Source of the DNA: Hoylesella saccharolytica JCM 17484
GTDB lineage: Bacteria > Bacteroidota > Bacteroidia > Bacteroidales > Bacteroidaceae
Direction of reading: 5' to 3'
NCBI RefSeq assembly: GCF_000614205.1
Contig: NZ_BAKN01000001.1
Coordinates: 62,001 to 126,000, forward strand
DNA: 64,000 bases
The notes beneath the pieces were generated by a model that was given only the letters and a program-made list of their open reading frames with translations, was not told the origin of the DNA and did not search any database. This document shows positions 18,536-27,771 of this stretch, piece by piece (the stretch's first letter is position 1; every line of letters starts with the position of its first letter). A program made the translations under genes and the position numbers.

Positions 18536-18883
18536 TCAGTCAATATGCTCTCCCAGTCGTTCCCAGATTTTAAGAAACTCCGAATGGCTTACCTTTTTAC
18601 CGTACATCACCTTGATATCGGCATCTTTCAGCGCGTTATAAGCAGGCTCACTGATAAAGTCGGCGTACACCTCATCTACCTTTCCTGTTATCAAATTCTT
18701 AGCGGCTGTTCGTCCAACAGCCTTCACTGCTAATTTCGACTCAAAGAGTACTTCAGGTTGTTTACTTAAAATGTTGTAGAGTGTTCTCACCCCGTGTCCG
18801 CTAAATGTAATCATCTTACCCTCGTGCAGAATAACGAGCGAGCACTGTTCACAATGCAGTTTTTCTTTCAATTGGTTCATCAT
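18536..18883 (-). CDS. DUF1893 domain protein
   Basis: A 115-residue cytosolic protein. It reads CSLVILHEGKMITFSGHGVRTLYNILS, then KAVGRTAAKNLITGKVDEVYADFISE and a C-terminal helix. This matches the DUF1893 family, small proteins found in Bacteroidetes, Firmicutes and archaea that resemble the cytidine-deaminase fold without its full active site. No function is established. It is monocistronic with its own promoter at 19034-19063 (minus strand), leaving a leader of about 145 nt. Confidence 0.7.
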   Translation of the reverse strand: MMNQLKEKLHCEQCSLVILHEGKMITFSGHGVRTLYNILSKQPEVLFESKLAVKAVGRTAAKNLITGKVDEVYADFISEPAYNALKDADIKVMYGKKVSHSEFLKIWERLGEHID

Positions 18884-19033
18884 TGTTCGGGTCTCCTATT
18901 AATAAGAATGATATTAGGTATAAAAACGATAGGCAACCGCACGCGATTGTGGCGCTCTTATCAAATAACTTCAACCATGAAAAAAGACATTCTGGAAAAC
19001 CACTTTTCTCATATCGGTTGCACTATCTTTTCA

Positions 19034-19063
19034 CAAAGATAGTACAAAAAATGAAAAGTGCAA
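19034..19063 (-). promoter_or_regulatory. Promoter of the DUF1893 gene
   Basis: On the minus strand: TTG (complement of 19061-19063), 19 bp, then TATCTTTG (complement of 19034-19041). The -7 box sits in an 8-bp inverted repeat (CTATCTTT 19023-19030, AAAGATAG 19035-19042). Confidence 0.55.
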
Positions 19064-19233
19064 GTATCATACAAAAAAATTAAGTTGTAAATAATCGTGA
19101 ACGTGGTATGAAAAAACGATGGTAAAGAATAGCTCTACTTATCGCTGAACACGCTTCTTTTACCATTTTGCAACGCCTGTTTATGGTTACATCTCCTCCT
19201 AACTTTTTTACTAAGGAGAGAGGGATGTGTTGA

Positions 19234-19411
19234 GTTACTTTTTTGCGACGAATAGAGATAGGTTGAAAATAAAGAAACTGTTCATTTGTAATGAATAGAG
19301 ACAAATTAAAGACACGAAGAATTATCCCTTTACAACGAATAAAAACCAGCTGAAGATGCGGAGAATTGCTTCTTTGAGATAAATAGAGAGCCTATAAAAG
19401 TATAACGAGTT
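19234..19411. repeat. 44-bp degenerate tandem repeat, four units
   Basis: Units start at 19234 (46 bp), 19280, 19324 and 19368 (44 bp each). Each has a short CTTTG/ATTTG segment, then GACGAATAGAGA-like and GAAGAATT-like blocks. It lies in the 1.2-kb gene-free stretch 18884-20105, which otherwise holds the DUF1893 promoter and dispersed element B. Confidence 0.55.
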
Positions 19412-19557
19412 GCTTGCTTGTAACCTGTTTAAGTAGTAATGCAGCACATCTCTCTCCTTATAAAGGCGAGATAGAGAGGGGATTTATCCCTATTTTTTAT
19501 TCTATAATTGTGGCGTTAGCCATTTTTTCACCCTTTCATTTTTTCACCTTTAAGTTG

Positions 19558-19974
19558 CTTACAATTTGTAAGTTTTCACGTTGTCAAGAAATCGGAAGCA
19601 ACTTCGCGAGAGTGCCAACGAAATCATCCAACTTGTTCTTGGCTCGTAAAAACGCAAGGATTTTACGGTTACGTATAGCATTGATTATTAATCATTTGTG
19701 CGTTGTTAGATGGTTTTTGCTTTCTTTTTACCCTTCTGAAACGCCCTAAAACCGTGTTTTGGGGGGTGTAAAAACATAGGTTTTACCCTCCAAAAGCTGA
19801 TGTTTTGCATGCTAAAAGCTATGCTTTTGCAACTCAAAACTTGTGCTTTTACATTTTCAACGCTCATTTTTGACCAAATAAACGAAAATATTTCTCTAGA
19901 TTAGAAAGGTGTTTTGTAACGAAAAAAGAAAATCGAAAGTGTTCTTAAACGTTAAAAAAGTAACAATTTGAAAG
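19558..19974. repeat. Dispersed intergenic element, copy B (417 bp)
   Basis: This is the reverse-complement orientation of copy A, and the same length. The terminal inverted repeats are CTTACAATTTGTAAG (left) and, reverse-complemented, CTTTCAAATTGTTACTTTT (right). The palindrome array has four units starting at 19770, 19792, 19814 and 19836 (exact 22-bp period), with linkers accctcc, gcatgct and gcaactc. An open frame conserved with copy D (around LFLARKNARILRLR) is judged fortuitous. Confidence 0.7.
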
Positions 19975-20105
19975 TAAGTGAAATAGATAAAGTAAAGCCG
20001 ATTTAGGATAAGGAAGTAGTTGAAAAGGTTAGTAGTCTTACTAACATTTTGTGACCAAATACATTATGCTATACTCGGAATTAATCTATTCTCATTTCTT
20101 TTACA

Positions 20106-20645
20106 TTATTTCTTAGATGTTTTGATATGCAGTTTTATTTTTTTTATTGCCCAATCATAATGGCTTGCAGTTGCCGAAACACAGTAAGCTCCGAGTGGAG
20201 AAGTTCCCGCCCAAACGAATGTGCCTTTGGCAAATAGTTCATCATTAGAGAATTGCTCTATCAGTTTCATTACGGCTTTGTGGCTCTCTTTTAGTTTTGC
20301 CTTTGCTTCTGCGAATGGCGTATTTTGATGTTTCTTCCAAAACTCAACATTCATTTCTGGGTAAGTTTTCCAATTATACGGTTCAGGTAAAAATGGTTTG
20401 CCTTCATCGTTGCTATTGGCTTTTACCCAATTTAGTAATAATTGATGCCATTCGTACAGATGCACAAGGACATCGCGCAAGTTTTTATCCCGACGCCAAT
20501 GTGCTTCTTTACCAGCCGATGCCATTTCTTCTGCAAATGTTGTTATCTGTTGATCTTCGCTCATACCATCAATGAGTTCCCACATTTTTTCGAATTGCCC
20601 ATTGGCGGATGTAAGTAAATCAACTTTTGTTGTTGCTCGTGCCAT
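20106..20645 (-). CDS. ClbS/DfsB family four-helix protein
   Basis: A 179-residue protein. It begins ARATTKVDLLTSANGQFEKMWELIDGM and contains HWRRDKNLRDVLVHLYEWHQLLLNWV, the conserved W/H helix of the DUF1706 (ClbS/DfsB) family, and ends with a helix bearing SHYDWAIKKIKLH. ClbS protects colibactin producers by opening the cyclopropane warhead, and the DinB-like fold is shared. In a bacterium without a colibactin cluster its substrate is unknown. It appears to be a single-gene unit next to a MITE-like element. Confidence 0.75.
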   Translation of the reverse strand: MARATTKVDLLTSANGQFEKMWELIDGMSEDQQITTFAEEMASAGKEAHWRRDKNLRDVLVHLYEWHQLLLNWVKANSNDEGKPFLPEPYNWKTYPEMNVEFWKKHQNTPFAEAKAKLKESHKAVMKLIEQFSNDELFAKGTFVWAGTSPLGAYCVSATASHYDWAIKKIKLHIKTSKK

Positions 20646-20808
20646 ATTTTCTTACTTTAATTTTATGTATTCCTTCTATTGTTTTCTTGCTCTCTAAGTC
20701 GGACATTTTCACTCATCAGAGGTATTGCCTGTATCAACAAAATAAATGTAATCAATCTAGCATGGAAAAAATACCCCCCTCATTTTTACTTGTTTTGCGA
20801 AGCTCTTC

Positions 20809-21804
20809 TCACTTTTGGAGAGGTTGGGAGTGGTTTTCTTTCGTTTCAGTCACGATGTGAGGAGTGCAGTTTTTTATTTCGATGGGAATTGTTTCGACAG
20901 TAGCTGCAAGACGAGAGATTTTTAATTTTACGATGCAGGCACGCGTATTGATGGGCTTGGTTTGGTCGAAGATAAAGTTGCCGATGCTATAATAAATGCG
21001 ACAACCTTTGTATTCTTCAACGGTTTGCAGGGTATGAGTATGGTGACCAATTAAACAATTGGCACCTGCATCTATTAGTTGGCGAGCCGTTTGGCGTTGA
21101 GTGGGTGTGGGGATAAGCTGATGTTCCCACCCCCAATGCAGGTTAACGATGATGTAGGCAGAGGGTTCTTGTTGGCGGATACGGTTGATACGGGCACGCA
21201 ATGTGTCGATGGGTTCTTGACTTACGCAGGCTTTATCGGGCAGATAAGCATAGTTTTCGAGAGGCAATCGCAGCGAAGCCAGTAGGTAAACAGGACGCGG
21301 ATGGGTGGCCAATAGTATGGGTTGGGCGGCTTCGGGCATATTGTTACCGGCCCCGACAGGTATCATTCCTGCTGCCTCGATATTGTTTTTGGTGTCTAAA
21401 AGTGCTGCCCGACCCTGATCAATACTGTGGTTATTGGCCAAATTAAGGTGGGTAAAACCATGCCGTTGAAGGTCGAAGAGCCACTCGGGTTCTGCTCTAA
21501 AGATGTATTTTTTGAATACCGGCGACTTGATTTTAGTAGCCGGACACTCTAAATTTCCTACAACTATATCCGACGATTGAAATGTTTTTCGGATGCCTGC
21601 GCTGAACAATCGGTCAATGCCTACATATTGAATACGGGTTCTGACACCACGATCGAGCAGTACATCGCCCGTAAAGGTAACGGTTAACGTGTCGCCGGCG
21701 TGGCCCGAAAACATGATGAGAAAGAAGAGAAGAAAAGTTAACTGCCCTCTTTTTTGCCACCAAAGAGCCTCGACAAGCTTTATGAAGACCTTTTTTTGTA
21801 TCAA
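20809..21804 (-). CDS. CapA family (poly-gamma-glutamate-type) metallophosphatase-like protein
   Basis: A 331-residue product with an N-terminal hydrophobic stretch (LTFLLFFLIMFSGHAG) that acts as a signal or anchor. Metal-binding motifs of the CapA/PGA_cap family are TFTGDVLLDRG, VGNLECPATK, NLANNHSIDQG, NLHWGWEHQ and LIGHHTHTLQ, in the usual order. CapA-type proteins act in the cell envelope in capsule polymer synthesis, but here no capB or capC genes are adjacent, so the substrate is unknown. The true start could be internal to the proposed N-terminus because several hydrophilic residues precede the signal. Confidence 0.78.
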   Translation of the reverse strand: MIQKKVFIKLVEALWWQKRGQLTFLLFFLIMFSGHAGDTLTVTFTGDVLLDRGVRTRIQYVGIDRLFSAGIRKTFQSSDIVVGNLECPATKIKSPVFKKYIFRAEPEWLFDLQRHGFTHLNLANNHSIDQGRAALLDTKNNIEAAGMIPVGAGNNMPEAAQPILLATHPRPVYLLASLRLPLENYAYLPDKACVSQEPIDTLRARINRIRQQEPSAYIIVNLHWGWEHQLIPTPTQRQTARQLIDAGANCLIGHHTHTLQTVEEYKGCRIYYSIGNFIFDQTKPINTRACIVKLKISRLAATVETIPIEIKNCTPHIVTETKENHSQPLQK

Positions 21805-21865
21805 CTTTTGTTGGTGTTTAGATGTTTACCCGTATATGTAAATATGCAGAATACAGGTTATAGAA

Positions 21866-21902
21866 AGAGCCTTAACCTCCTGTTCAAAGAGGTTAAGGCT
21901 CT
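21866..21902 (-). terminator. Terminator after the DUF3160 gene
   Basis: Perfect 14-bp arms (AGAGCCTTAACCTC and its complement) with a 9-nt loop. On the minus strand it is followed by TTTCTATAA. It lies just behind the DUF3160 stop at 21915. Confidence 0.75.
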
Positions 21903-21914
21903 GAAAAAAAGGGT

Positions 21915-24344
21915 TTAGCACCCCGAACTGTAAAAGATTTCTTCGTTATCGGTGGGGGTTTGTTCCAGCGGAACGGTGATTTCTTCCATCCATCGGGGTA
22001 CACCTAAGAATGGCTTTTGCTTTAACTTCTCCTGCCATTCTTCGTCGGTGAGTCGCTGCTGGTCGGTAGATTGCTCAAACTCACGATAAGAAAAGACTGC
22101 ACCACGCATTAAGTACAGTTCGTTATTGATGGGCACAGCCACGTAAATTTCGTAGGCAGGACCCGTTGCTTCGTAAAGAATGGAGTGATTGGGGTTGTTC
22201 CGAAGGTTGGCAGTATATACATCGGCAACAATCGCAATGCTTTTATCTGCACCCTCTACATTGTCCCAACCGTCAAGAAAAGCATCATCCGAGCGCACCA
22301 AATCAAGCGAAATATTCTCGAATGTAGAGCCTATAATCTCTATGTTATTATATTCTTCGTCAGTCAGCGGTGTATTTTTTGCCAGCTCTTTTTGGCTGAT
22401 TTTCAAGAGAAATTCTGCCATTTCTTTTACCCTTTCGGTGGTTCTTTCAGCCTTATCGGTCATTAAACCATACTTTTTAAGCACCTTTTCAAGCGTTGTT
22501 GTTAGTTCTACCGCCTTCGCCCAGAACTTTACATTGGGCTCAACATACCCTTTAACAACCGGTTCGGGTGGTCCTCCTGAGCCACATTCGGCACCCATCG
22601 GCTGCTTGGCATACAAAATAGCGTCGTGTTTCAGTTCAGCCCACGAAGCCAGCGAGGTATTCAAATTCTTCTTATCCCATTGCGGCGTGCGCATAAAATA
22701 AGGTGCATTGTCGGTGGGTTGGTTCAGCTGTTTCAATGCGTTTATCCATCGGGTAGCCAGCGTTGCCTGCCAGTTGATCTGTCCCATACGCGTCTTCATG
22801 CTGTCGAGCACAGTGGTAAAAAGCTCCCAGCGTTTTGCTTCGCCCCGCTCGTTGAGCAAAATACGTTCTGCCGCCGGGCATCCCATCGCCGCAAAAACAT
22901 CCAGTCCGCTGGGCACATTGCGCTTTGTGGGCTTGTTAATGGCATCGACCATCTCGTTTAAAACCTCTGCATCGGGCATGTAACGTTGGGGCATCAGGTT
23001 GATTTTATACGGACTTGTAAGCTCGTATTTCGGCCGGATACGTGTTTGTTTTTTCGCCACCTGTTCGATTTGTTCGCGCAGTTGTGAAAGCATTTTCTTA
23101 TTGGCGAGCAGCTTTTCTACGTTCGGATAGGCGGTTTTCATCAGGTCGTAAACCTGCATAATAGTGATGTTGTCGGGCTCGCCGAATAAAAATGTGATGG
23201 GCTCGAACAGTGCATTGTAAGCCTTTTGCAGGTTGGGGTCGCTTCCAATGGTGTTGGCCAGCAACGCAGCACACTTTAATTGGTCGGCTTTATCTGTACC
23301 GAAAGGTACCGTTTGTAGCCACATCATGGTGCGGAAATAATGCTTTATGCGTTCAGAACGCGTGTAATGACCGCGCGGACGGAACAAAGAATAAGGGAAT
23401 TGTACATCTTTATAATCAAGAAACTCTGAACCGGCATTTTCTGAAGCATTTACTTTTTCTACCTCATAGGCCGCCATTTCTCGGTAAGTATCGGTGATAT
23501 CATCGGGCAACTTATCCGTTTCGAGCGCCAAAGCAATGCCAAAATACGCCTGACAAAATGCGGCTGAACGACGTATTTCCTTACCTGTTGCAGCATTGGT
23601 AACCAACGTTGTCATGCGTTTATACATCTCTTGGCAGAATAAAGTAGTGAGCGAGTCGAGCTTTTTCTCTTCAACATCGCGCAAAACAGCATCAAAATAT
23701 AGGTGGAAAAGCTGTAAATAAAGATCGGTAGTTACAAAGCTGGGGAAGTTAGAGTAATCGTTTTTCTCGTAGATATGAAACAGTTGAAGCTTATTATCGG
23801 GAACAATGGCAAAGCCATTACGGCCCAAAGCCTCTTTCAAACGAGGGTCGAAGGTTTCTAATTGGAAAGGATTGAGCAATAAATCGAGGTTCACAATATG
23901 TCCCTTCGGCAGGTTTGTGCGGTTCTGAAGAATTTTGTTTTCGTACTGTTTTATCTTGCTAATAAAGTCGATTTCTTCTTTTTTGAGCGTTACCGGACGC
24001 TGTCCGTAAGCGTTGCCGTTGTTCTCATCGAACGTACCGGCTGCCTCTTCGGCGTCAAAACGTTTCCACATCAACGAGTCGTACCACGACGTTTGCGAGT
24101 AGATACTGCGTAAATCGGCACTTTTAAAGATGTAACCCTGTCGTGCGGCAAAGGCATTTCGCAACACTCTTAACTCGCTAAGAGACAGCTTCGAGAGGTC
24201 CATTTTCAAGTCGATACGCTTGTTAAACTTCTCAATGTCAAGTCGGCCGTTACCCGGTAGAATAACTTTCTTGGGCTTGGTTTGCGCAAATAATCCCACC
24301 GTAAGTGCGATACATGCGGTTAATAAAATCGTTTTTCTGAACAT
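21915..24344 (-). CDS. DUF3160 domain protein, exported
   Basis: An 809-residue product with a signal peptide (ILLTACIALTVGLFAQTKP). The N-terminus contains a YARD-like segment (LSLSELRVLRNAFAARQGYIF). A long helical DUF3160 region follows, with FVTTDLYLQLFHLYFDAVLRDVEE. The tail has AKQPMGAECGSGGPPEPVVKGYVEPN and GPAYEIYVAVPINNELYLMRGAVFSYREF. Proteins of this family are large and periplasmic or outer-membrane linked, found in Bacteroidetes and other phyla, with no known activity. The upstream gene at 24406-24891 lies 61 bp away on the same strand and is probably co-transcribed. Confidence 0.75.
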   Translation of the reverse strand: MFRKTILLTACIALTVGLFAQTKPKKVILPGNGRLDIEKFNKRIDLKMDLSKLSLSELRVLRNAFAARQGYIFKSADLRSIYSQTSWYDSLMWKRFDAEEAAGTFDENNGNAYGQRPVTLKKEEIDFISKIKQYENKILQNRTNLPKGHIVNLDLLLNPFQLETFDPRLKEALGRNGFAIVPDNKLQLFHIYEKNDYSNFPSFVTTDLYLQLFHLYFDAVLRDVEEKKLDSLTTLFCQEMYKRMTTLVTNAATGKEIRRSAAFCQAYFGIALALETDKLPDDITDTYREMAAYEVEKVNASENAGSEFLDYKDVQFPYSLFRPRGHYTRSERIKHYFRTMMWLQTVPFGTDKADQLKCAALLANTIGSDPNLQKAYNALFEPITFLFGEPDNITIMQVYDLMKTAYPNVEKLLANKKMLSQLREQIEQVAKKQTRIRPKYELTSPYKINLMPQRYMPDAEVLNEMVDAINKPTKRNVPSGLDVFAAMGCPAAERILLNERGEAKRWELFTTVLDSMKTRMGQINWQATLATRWINALKQLNQPTDNAPYFMRTPQWDKKNLNTSLASWAELKHDAILYAKQPMGAECGSGGPPEPVVKGYVEPNVKFWAKAVELTTTLEKVLKKYGLMTDKAERTTERVKEMAEFLLKISQKELAKNTPLTDEEYNNIEIIGSTFENISLDLVRSDDAFLDGWDNVEGADKSIAIVADVYTANLRNNPNHSILYEATGPAYEIYVAVPINNELYLMRGAVFSYREFEQSTDQQRLTDEEWQEKLKQKPFLGVPRWMEEITVPLEQTPTDNEEIFYSSGC

Positions 24345-24405
24345 ATTGTATGAATTTTGATTGTTTAAATAGTAAAAAATGAGGTGTGAATGAAGTGGTG
24401 CGAGC

Positions 24406-24891
24406 CTATTCTTTAAATGCTTTCAAGGCCTCATCTCGCTCAACTTTGACGACGATAAAGCGTTCAAAGCCCATCCCAAAGCCTTGCCATTTATACTCGG
24501 CAACGACATAATGGCCGTCTGTTGTTGTTTCAAGACTTCGTATTTTATCATTGACAACGCGAAAGTCTTGCAGTATTCCGCCCAGCTTAGAGCCTAACCA
24601 AAGCGGTCGTACACGTCCTTTTTTGTTTTTAAAGATAAACAGCCGTCGGCCCGGTTGTTTGTAAAAACGGGTTATATTGATAACTCCCACCATCGCATCG
24701 ATGCTTCCGTCGCCGTCAATATCTCCTGTACAAAAGCGGTAAACAGGATGAGGCAGCTTCCATTTATCGAGTGTAGAGTCGGTTTTTAACGTGAGATAAT
24801 ACAAGCTGTCGGTTTTCTTTTCCAGCTGAAAAACCTGCGCCTGCATAACGGATGTTGCAATGATGAGTAAAAAAAAGAGAGTTATCCGCAT
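24406..24891 (-). CDS. Exported protein with an FG-GAP/calcium-loop-like motif, unknown function
   Basis: A 161-residue product with a signal peptide (LFFLLIIATSVMQAQ). It holds one FG-GAP-like acidic loop (FCTGDIDGDGSIDAMVGVINI), as in beta-propeller blades, then beta strands ending VVAEYKWQGFGMGFERFIVVKVER. It is too short for a full propeller. It lies upstream of the DUF3160 gene on the same strand, which suggests a partner role. A CAAATATA at 24913-24920 (TATATTTG on the minus strand) may be its -7 box. Confidence 0.5.
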   Translation of the reverse strand: MRITLFFLLIIATSVMQAQVFQLEKKTDSLYYLTLKTDSTLDKWKLPHPVYRFCTGDIDGDGSIDAMVGVINITRFYKQPGRRLFIFKNKKGRVRPLWLGSKLGGILQDFRVVNDKIRSLETTTDGHYVVAEYKWQGFGMGFERFIVVKVERDEALKAFKE

Positions 24892-24961
24892 GTAACATCT
24901 GTGTTAATAGTGCAAATATACTGTTTTTCAAAGAGATATTAGCACATTCGTAAAAATTTAA

Positions 24962-24969
24962 TAACTTTG
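24962..24969 (+). promoter_or_regulatory. -7 box of the NAD kinase gene
   Basis: TAACTTTG, 51 bp before the ATG. The position 20 bp upstream reads TTA rather than TTG, so the -33 element is weak. Confidence 0.4.
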
Positions 24970-25019
24970 TAATCGGTATGTATATAATGAAATAACAGAT
25001 TATTTTTAAAGTAAAATAG

Positions 25020-25913
25020 ATGTCTAACAAGCCGTTGAAGTTTGCCGTTTTCGGTAACGAATATCAAGAGAAAAACGAGCGGGTGATAGAAGAAATGCTG
25101 GCTTGCTTGAGCCGTTATGGTGCAGAAATCTATCTCGACAGTCGTTTTTACGAACGTGTTTCGCAGCAAAAAACACAACAAACCCATATCTCGGGCGTGC
25201 TGACTGACGATTGTTTTGAGGCGGATTTCGCCATTTCGATGGGCGGAGACGGCACCTTTTTGAAAGCGGCAAGCAGGGTTGGAGCGAAGAATATACCAAT
25301 TATAGGTATCAATTTAGGTAGATTAGGCTTTCTGGCCGATGTGCTTCCGGCTGAAATAGAACAAGCATTAACCGCCCTTTTTACCGGCGAATTTAGGCTC
25401 GAAACACATACCGTGATACAGGTTGAAGCTGATGGAGAGGGCTGTGAAAGCAAACCTTACGCCGTAAATGATATTGCGGTGCTGAAGCGCGACGAAGCTG
25501 CGATGATCTCGATACATACGTATGTGAACGGCGAATACCTGATAACGTATCAGGCTGATGGTTTAATCGTATCCACTCCGGCAGGTTCTACGGCTTACAA
25601 CCTCTCTAACGGCGGTCCGATTATCGTTCCTGGAACCAATGATTTATGCTTAACGCCGGTAGCACCGCACAGTTTGAACATCCGCCCTATTGTGCTAAGC
25701 GATGATGTGGAGATAGAATTGATGGTCGAAAGCAGGTCGCATAACTTCCTCATTGCTGTCGACGGGCGCAGTGAAAAGTTAGTTGAAGGCACGCGCATAC
25801 GTATCAAAAAGGCCCCCTATACAATTAAGGTAGTGCGCCGAAACGGACAAAACTACTTCTCTATGTTAAGAAACAAGATGATGTGGGGTGCGGATAACAG
25901 AAGTAATTTTTAA
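25020..25913 (+). CDS. nadK: NAD kinase
   Basis: A 297-residue cytosolic enzyme that phosphorylates NAD to NADP. Conserved motifs are ISMGGDGTFLKAAS (GGDGT nucleotide-binding loop), GINLGRLGFLAD, YAVNDIAVLKRDEAAM, and TPAGSTAYNLSNGGPIIVP in the second domain. The length is normal. It is divergent from the exported protein gene at 24406-24891, and the ABC exporter gene starts 26 bp behind it. Confidence 0.93.
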   Translation: MSNKPLKFAVFGNEYQEKNERVIEEMLACLSRYGAEIYLDSRFYERVSQQKTQQTHISGVLTDDCFEADFAISMGGDGTFLKAASRVGAKNIPIIGINLGRLGFLADVLPAEIEQALTALFTGEFRLETHTVIQVEADGEGCESKPYAVNDIAVLKRDEAAMISIHTYVNGEYLITYQADGLIVSTPAGSTAYNLSNGGPIIVPGTNDLCLTPVAPHSLNIRPIVLSDDVEIELMVESRSHNFLIAVDGRSEKLVEGTRIRIKKAPYTIKVVRRNGQNYFSMLRNKMMWGADNRSNF

Positions 25914-25939
25914 GAAATCATCCTCAACCATTTCATCTT

Positions 25940-27634
25940 ATGCGTTTAAAATCTCTGCTTAGAATCCCCGAAAACAAGTATCCTGCAAAGATCATTTTGC
26001 AGTGGTTGTGGCGTGCTTCAAAAGGAAATCGGCTGCAAGCAGTGCTCAATGCCTCTATCGGGGTGTTGCAAGTAGTGGTTAGTTTGTCGCAGGTGTGGGC
26101 CGTAAAGCATGCCATCGACGTTGCGTCGGGGGCTTCAACGGGGTCTATATACTGGGCTGTGGCACTGATGGGAACGCTTATTCTCTGCGACTTTGCATTG
26201 AGTATATCGAGCACATGGGTAAGAAACATACTCGGAATAAAGGCTCAAAATAGGATGCAACAACGTATGTTAGACCGTATTTTACGTTCGGAATGGCATG
26301 GGCGAGAGTCTTTTCACTCGGGAGATGTACTCAATCGGCTCGAGCAAGATGTCAATCAGGTGGTTACTTTCTTAACCGAGACCATCCCATCGTCGCTTTC
26401 TGTGCTCGCTATGTTTATCGGTGCATTCTTTGTTCTCTTCTCAATGGACCGGATGTTAGCGCTCATTACGGTGGCGATTATTCCCATTTTTATTCTTGTA
26501 AGCAGAACTTACGTAGGGCGTATGCGCAAACTTACACGTCAGGTTCGCGACTCTGACAGCAAAGTTCAAAGTGTTTTACAAGAAACAATACAAAACAGAA
26601 TGCTCATTAAGACACTCGAAAGCGATGCCATTATGGTCAATAAGCTCGAAGATACACAAAGCGAGCTGCGCCATCGGGTGGTTCGTCGCACTCGCTTTTC
26701 TGTTTTTTCGGGTGTCATTGTTAACTTCGGCTTTGCGTTGGGCTATCTTATTGCGTTCCTTTGGGCAGCCATTCGGATGTCTGAACACACGCTTACTTTT
26801 GGCGGAATGACGGCCTTTTTGCAGCTGGTTAACCGTATACAAACACCCGCCCGCAATCTTACCAAGTTGGCTCCGGCGTTCGTGGCGGTATTCACCGCTG
26901 CCGAACGACTGATGGAATTAGAAGAAAACCCGCTCGAAGAACAGGGCGAACCCATCTTCTTAGATGCTCCATGCGGCATTCGGCTACGTGGTGTAACCTA
27001 CGCTTACAGCAGAAAAGAGCGCACAATAATTAAAGACCTGAACTTTGATTTCAGTCCCGGCAGTTGCACGGCAGTGCTGGGTGAGACCGGTGCCGGTAAG
27101 ACAACGCTTATCCGTTTACTGTTAGCGTTGGTGCTTCCAAAGAGCGGAACGGTGGAAATATACAACCCAACGGAAACACAAACACTGTCACCGCTGATGC
27201 GTTGCAACTTTGTTTATGTGCCGCAGGGTAACACTTTGATGAGTGGAACCATTCGCGATAACTTACTGTTGGGTAACATTTCGGCCACCGACGAAGAGAT
27301 GATAGAGGCGCTACACAAAAGTTGTGCCGACTTTGTGATGGAACTTCCCGACGGACTTGATACGGTTTGCAGTGAGTCGGGAGGTGGTTTGAGCGAGGGA
27401 CAAGCGCAACGTATCGGCATCGCTCGTGCCCTTTTGCGCAACCGAAGCATTATGCTTTTCGACGAATCGACCAGTGCACTCGACTCAGAAACAGAGCGCA
27501 GACTGTTGCAAAACATTCTGGCAAGTCATGATAAGACGATTATTTTCATTACGCATCGCCTTACTGTGGTAGATTATTGCGACCAAACGCTGCGGTTAAA
27601 CCGACTGAATGAAAACCCGATAGAGGGTAGTTAA
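25940..27634 (+). CDS. ABC transporter, fused permease and ATPase
   Basis: A 564-residue half-transporter. Residues 25-310 hold about six membrane helices of the ABC exporter (type IV) fold. The ATPase has Walker A VLGETGAGKTTLIRLL, the Q-loop VYVPQGNTLM, signature LSEGQAQRIGIARAL, Walker B SIMLFDESTSAL and the H-loop FITHRLTVVD. Such proteins work as dimers and export lipids, peptides or drugs; the substrate is unknown. It follows nadK closely (26 bp), then a 14-bp perfect palindrome (TGCCATATATGGCA, 27641-27654) and a hairpin-rich gap before the convergent amylase gene. Confidence 0.85.
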   Translation: MRLKSLLRIPENKYPAKIILQWLWRASKGNRLQAVLNASIGVLQVVVSLSQVWAVKHAIDVASGASTGSIYWAVALMGTLILCDFALSISSTWVRNILGIKAQNRMQQRMLDRILRSEWHGRESFHSGDVLNRLEQDVNQVVTFLTETIPSSLSVLAMFIGAFFVLFSMDRMLALITVAIIPIFILVSRTYVGRMRKLTRQVRDSDSKVQSVLQETIQNRMLIKTLESDAIMVNKLEDTQSELRHRVVRRTRFSVFSGVIVNFGFALGYLIAFLWAAIRMSEHTLTFGGMTAFLQLVNRIQTPARNLTKLAPAFVAVFTAAERLMELEENPLEEQGEPIFLDAPCGIRLRGVTYAYSRKERTIIKDLNFDFSPGSCTAVLGETGAGKTTLIRLLLALVLPKSGTVEIYNPTETQTLSPLMRCNFVYVPQGNTLMSGTIRDNLLLGNISATDEEMIEALHKSCADFVMELPDGLDTVCSESGGGLSEGQAQRIGIARALLRNRSIMLFDESTSALDSETERRLLQNILASHDKTIIFITHRLTVVDYCDQTLRLNRLNENPIEGS

Positions 27635-27771
27635 CTGTCTTGCCATATATGGCATTAAGATAAAAAGGAGGGATGAGGAGAGGATGTATCTTGCTTTTTA
27701 CTTCTTCATTTTGTTTTTCAAGCACCATCCAATCCTAATCCCTCATCCTTAATTCCTGATCTATCCCAATA

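Noticed and set aside
19414..19749. Open frame with LFLARKNARILRLR shared with 38804-39007
   Set aside because: Also inside the dispersed element, with no start signal and no protein family. Not kept as a gene.
24962..25020. Full -33/-7 promoter for nadK
   Set aside because: The -7 box is good but the -33 position reads TTA, so only the -7 box was listed.
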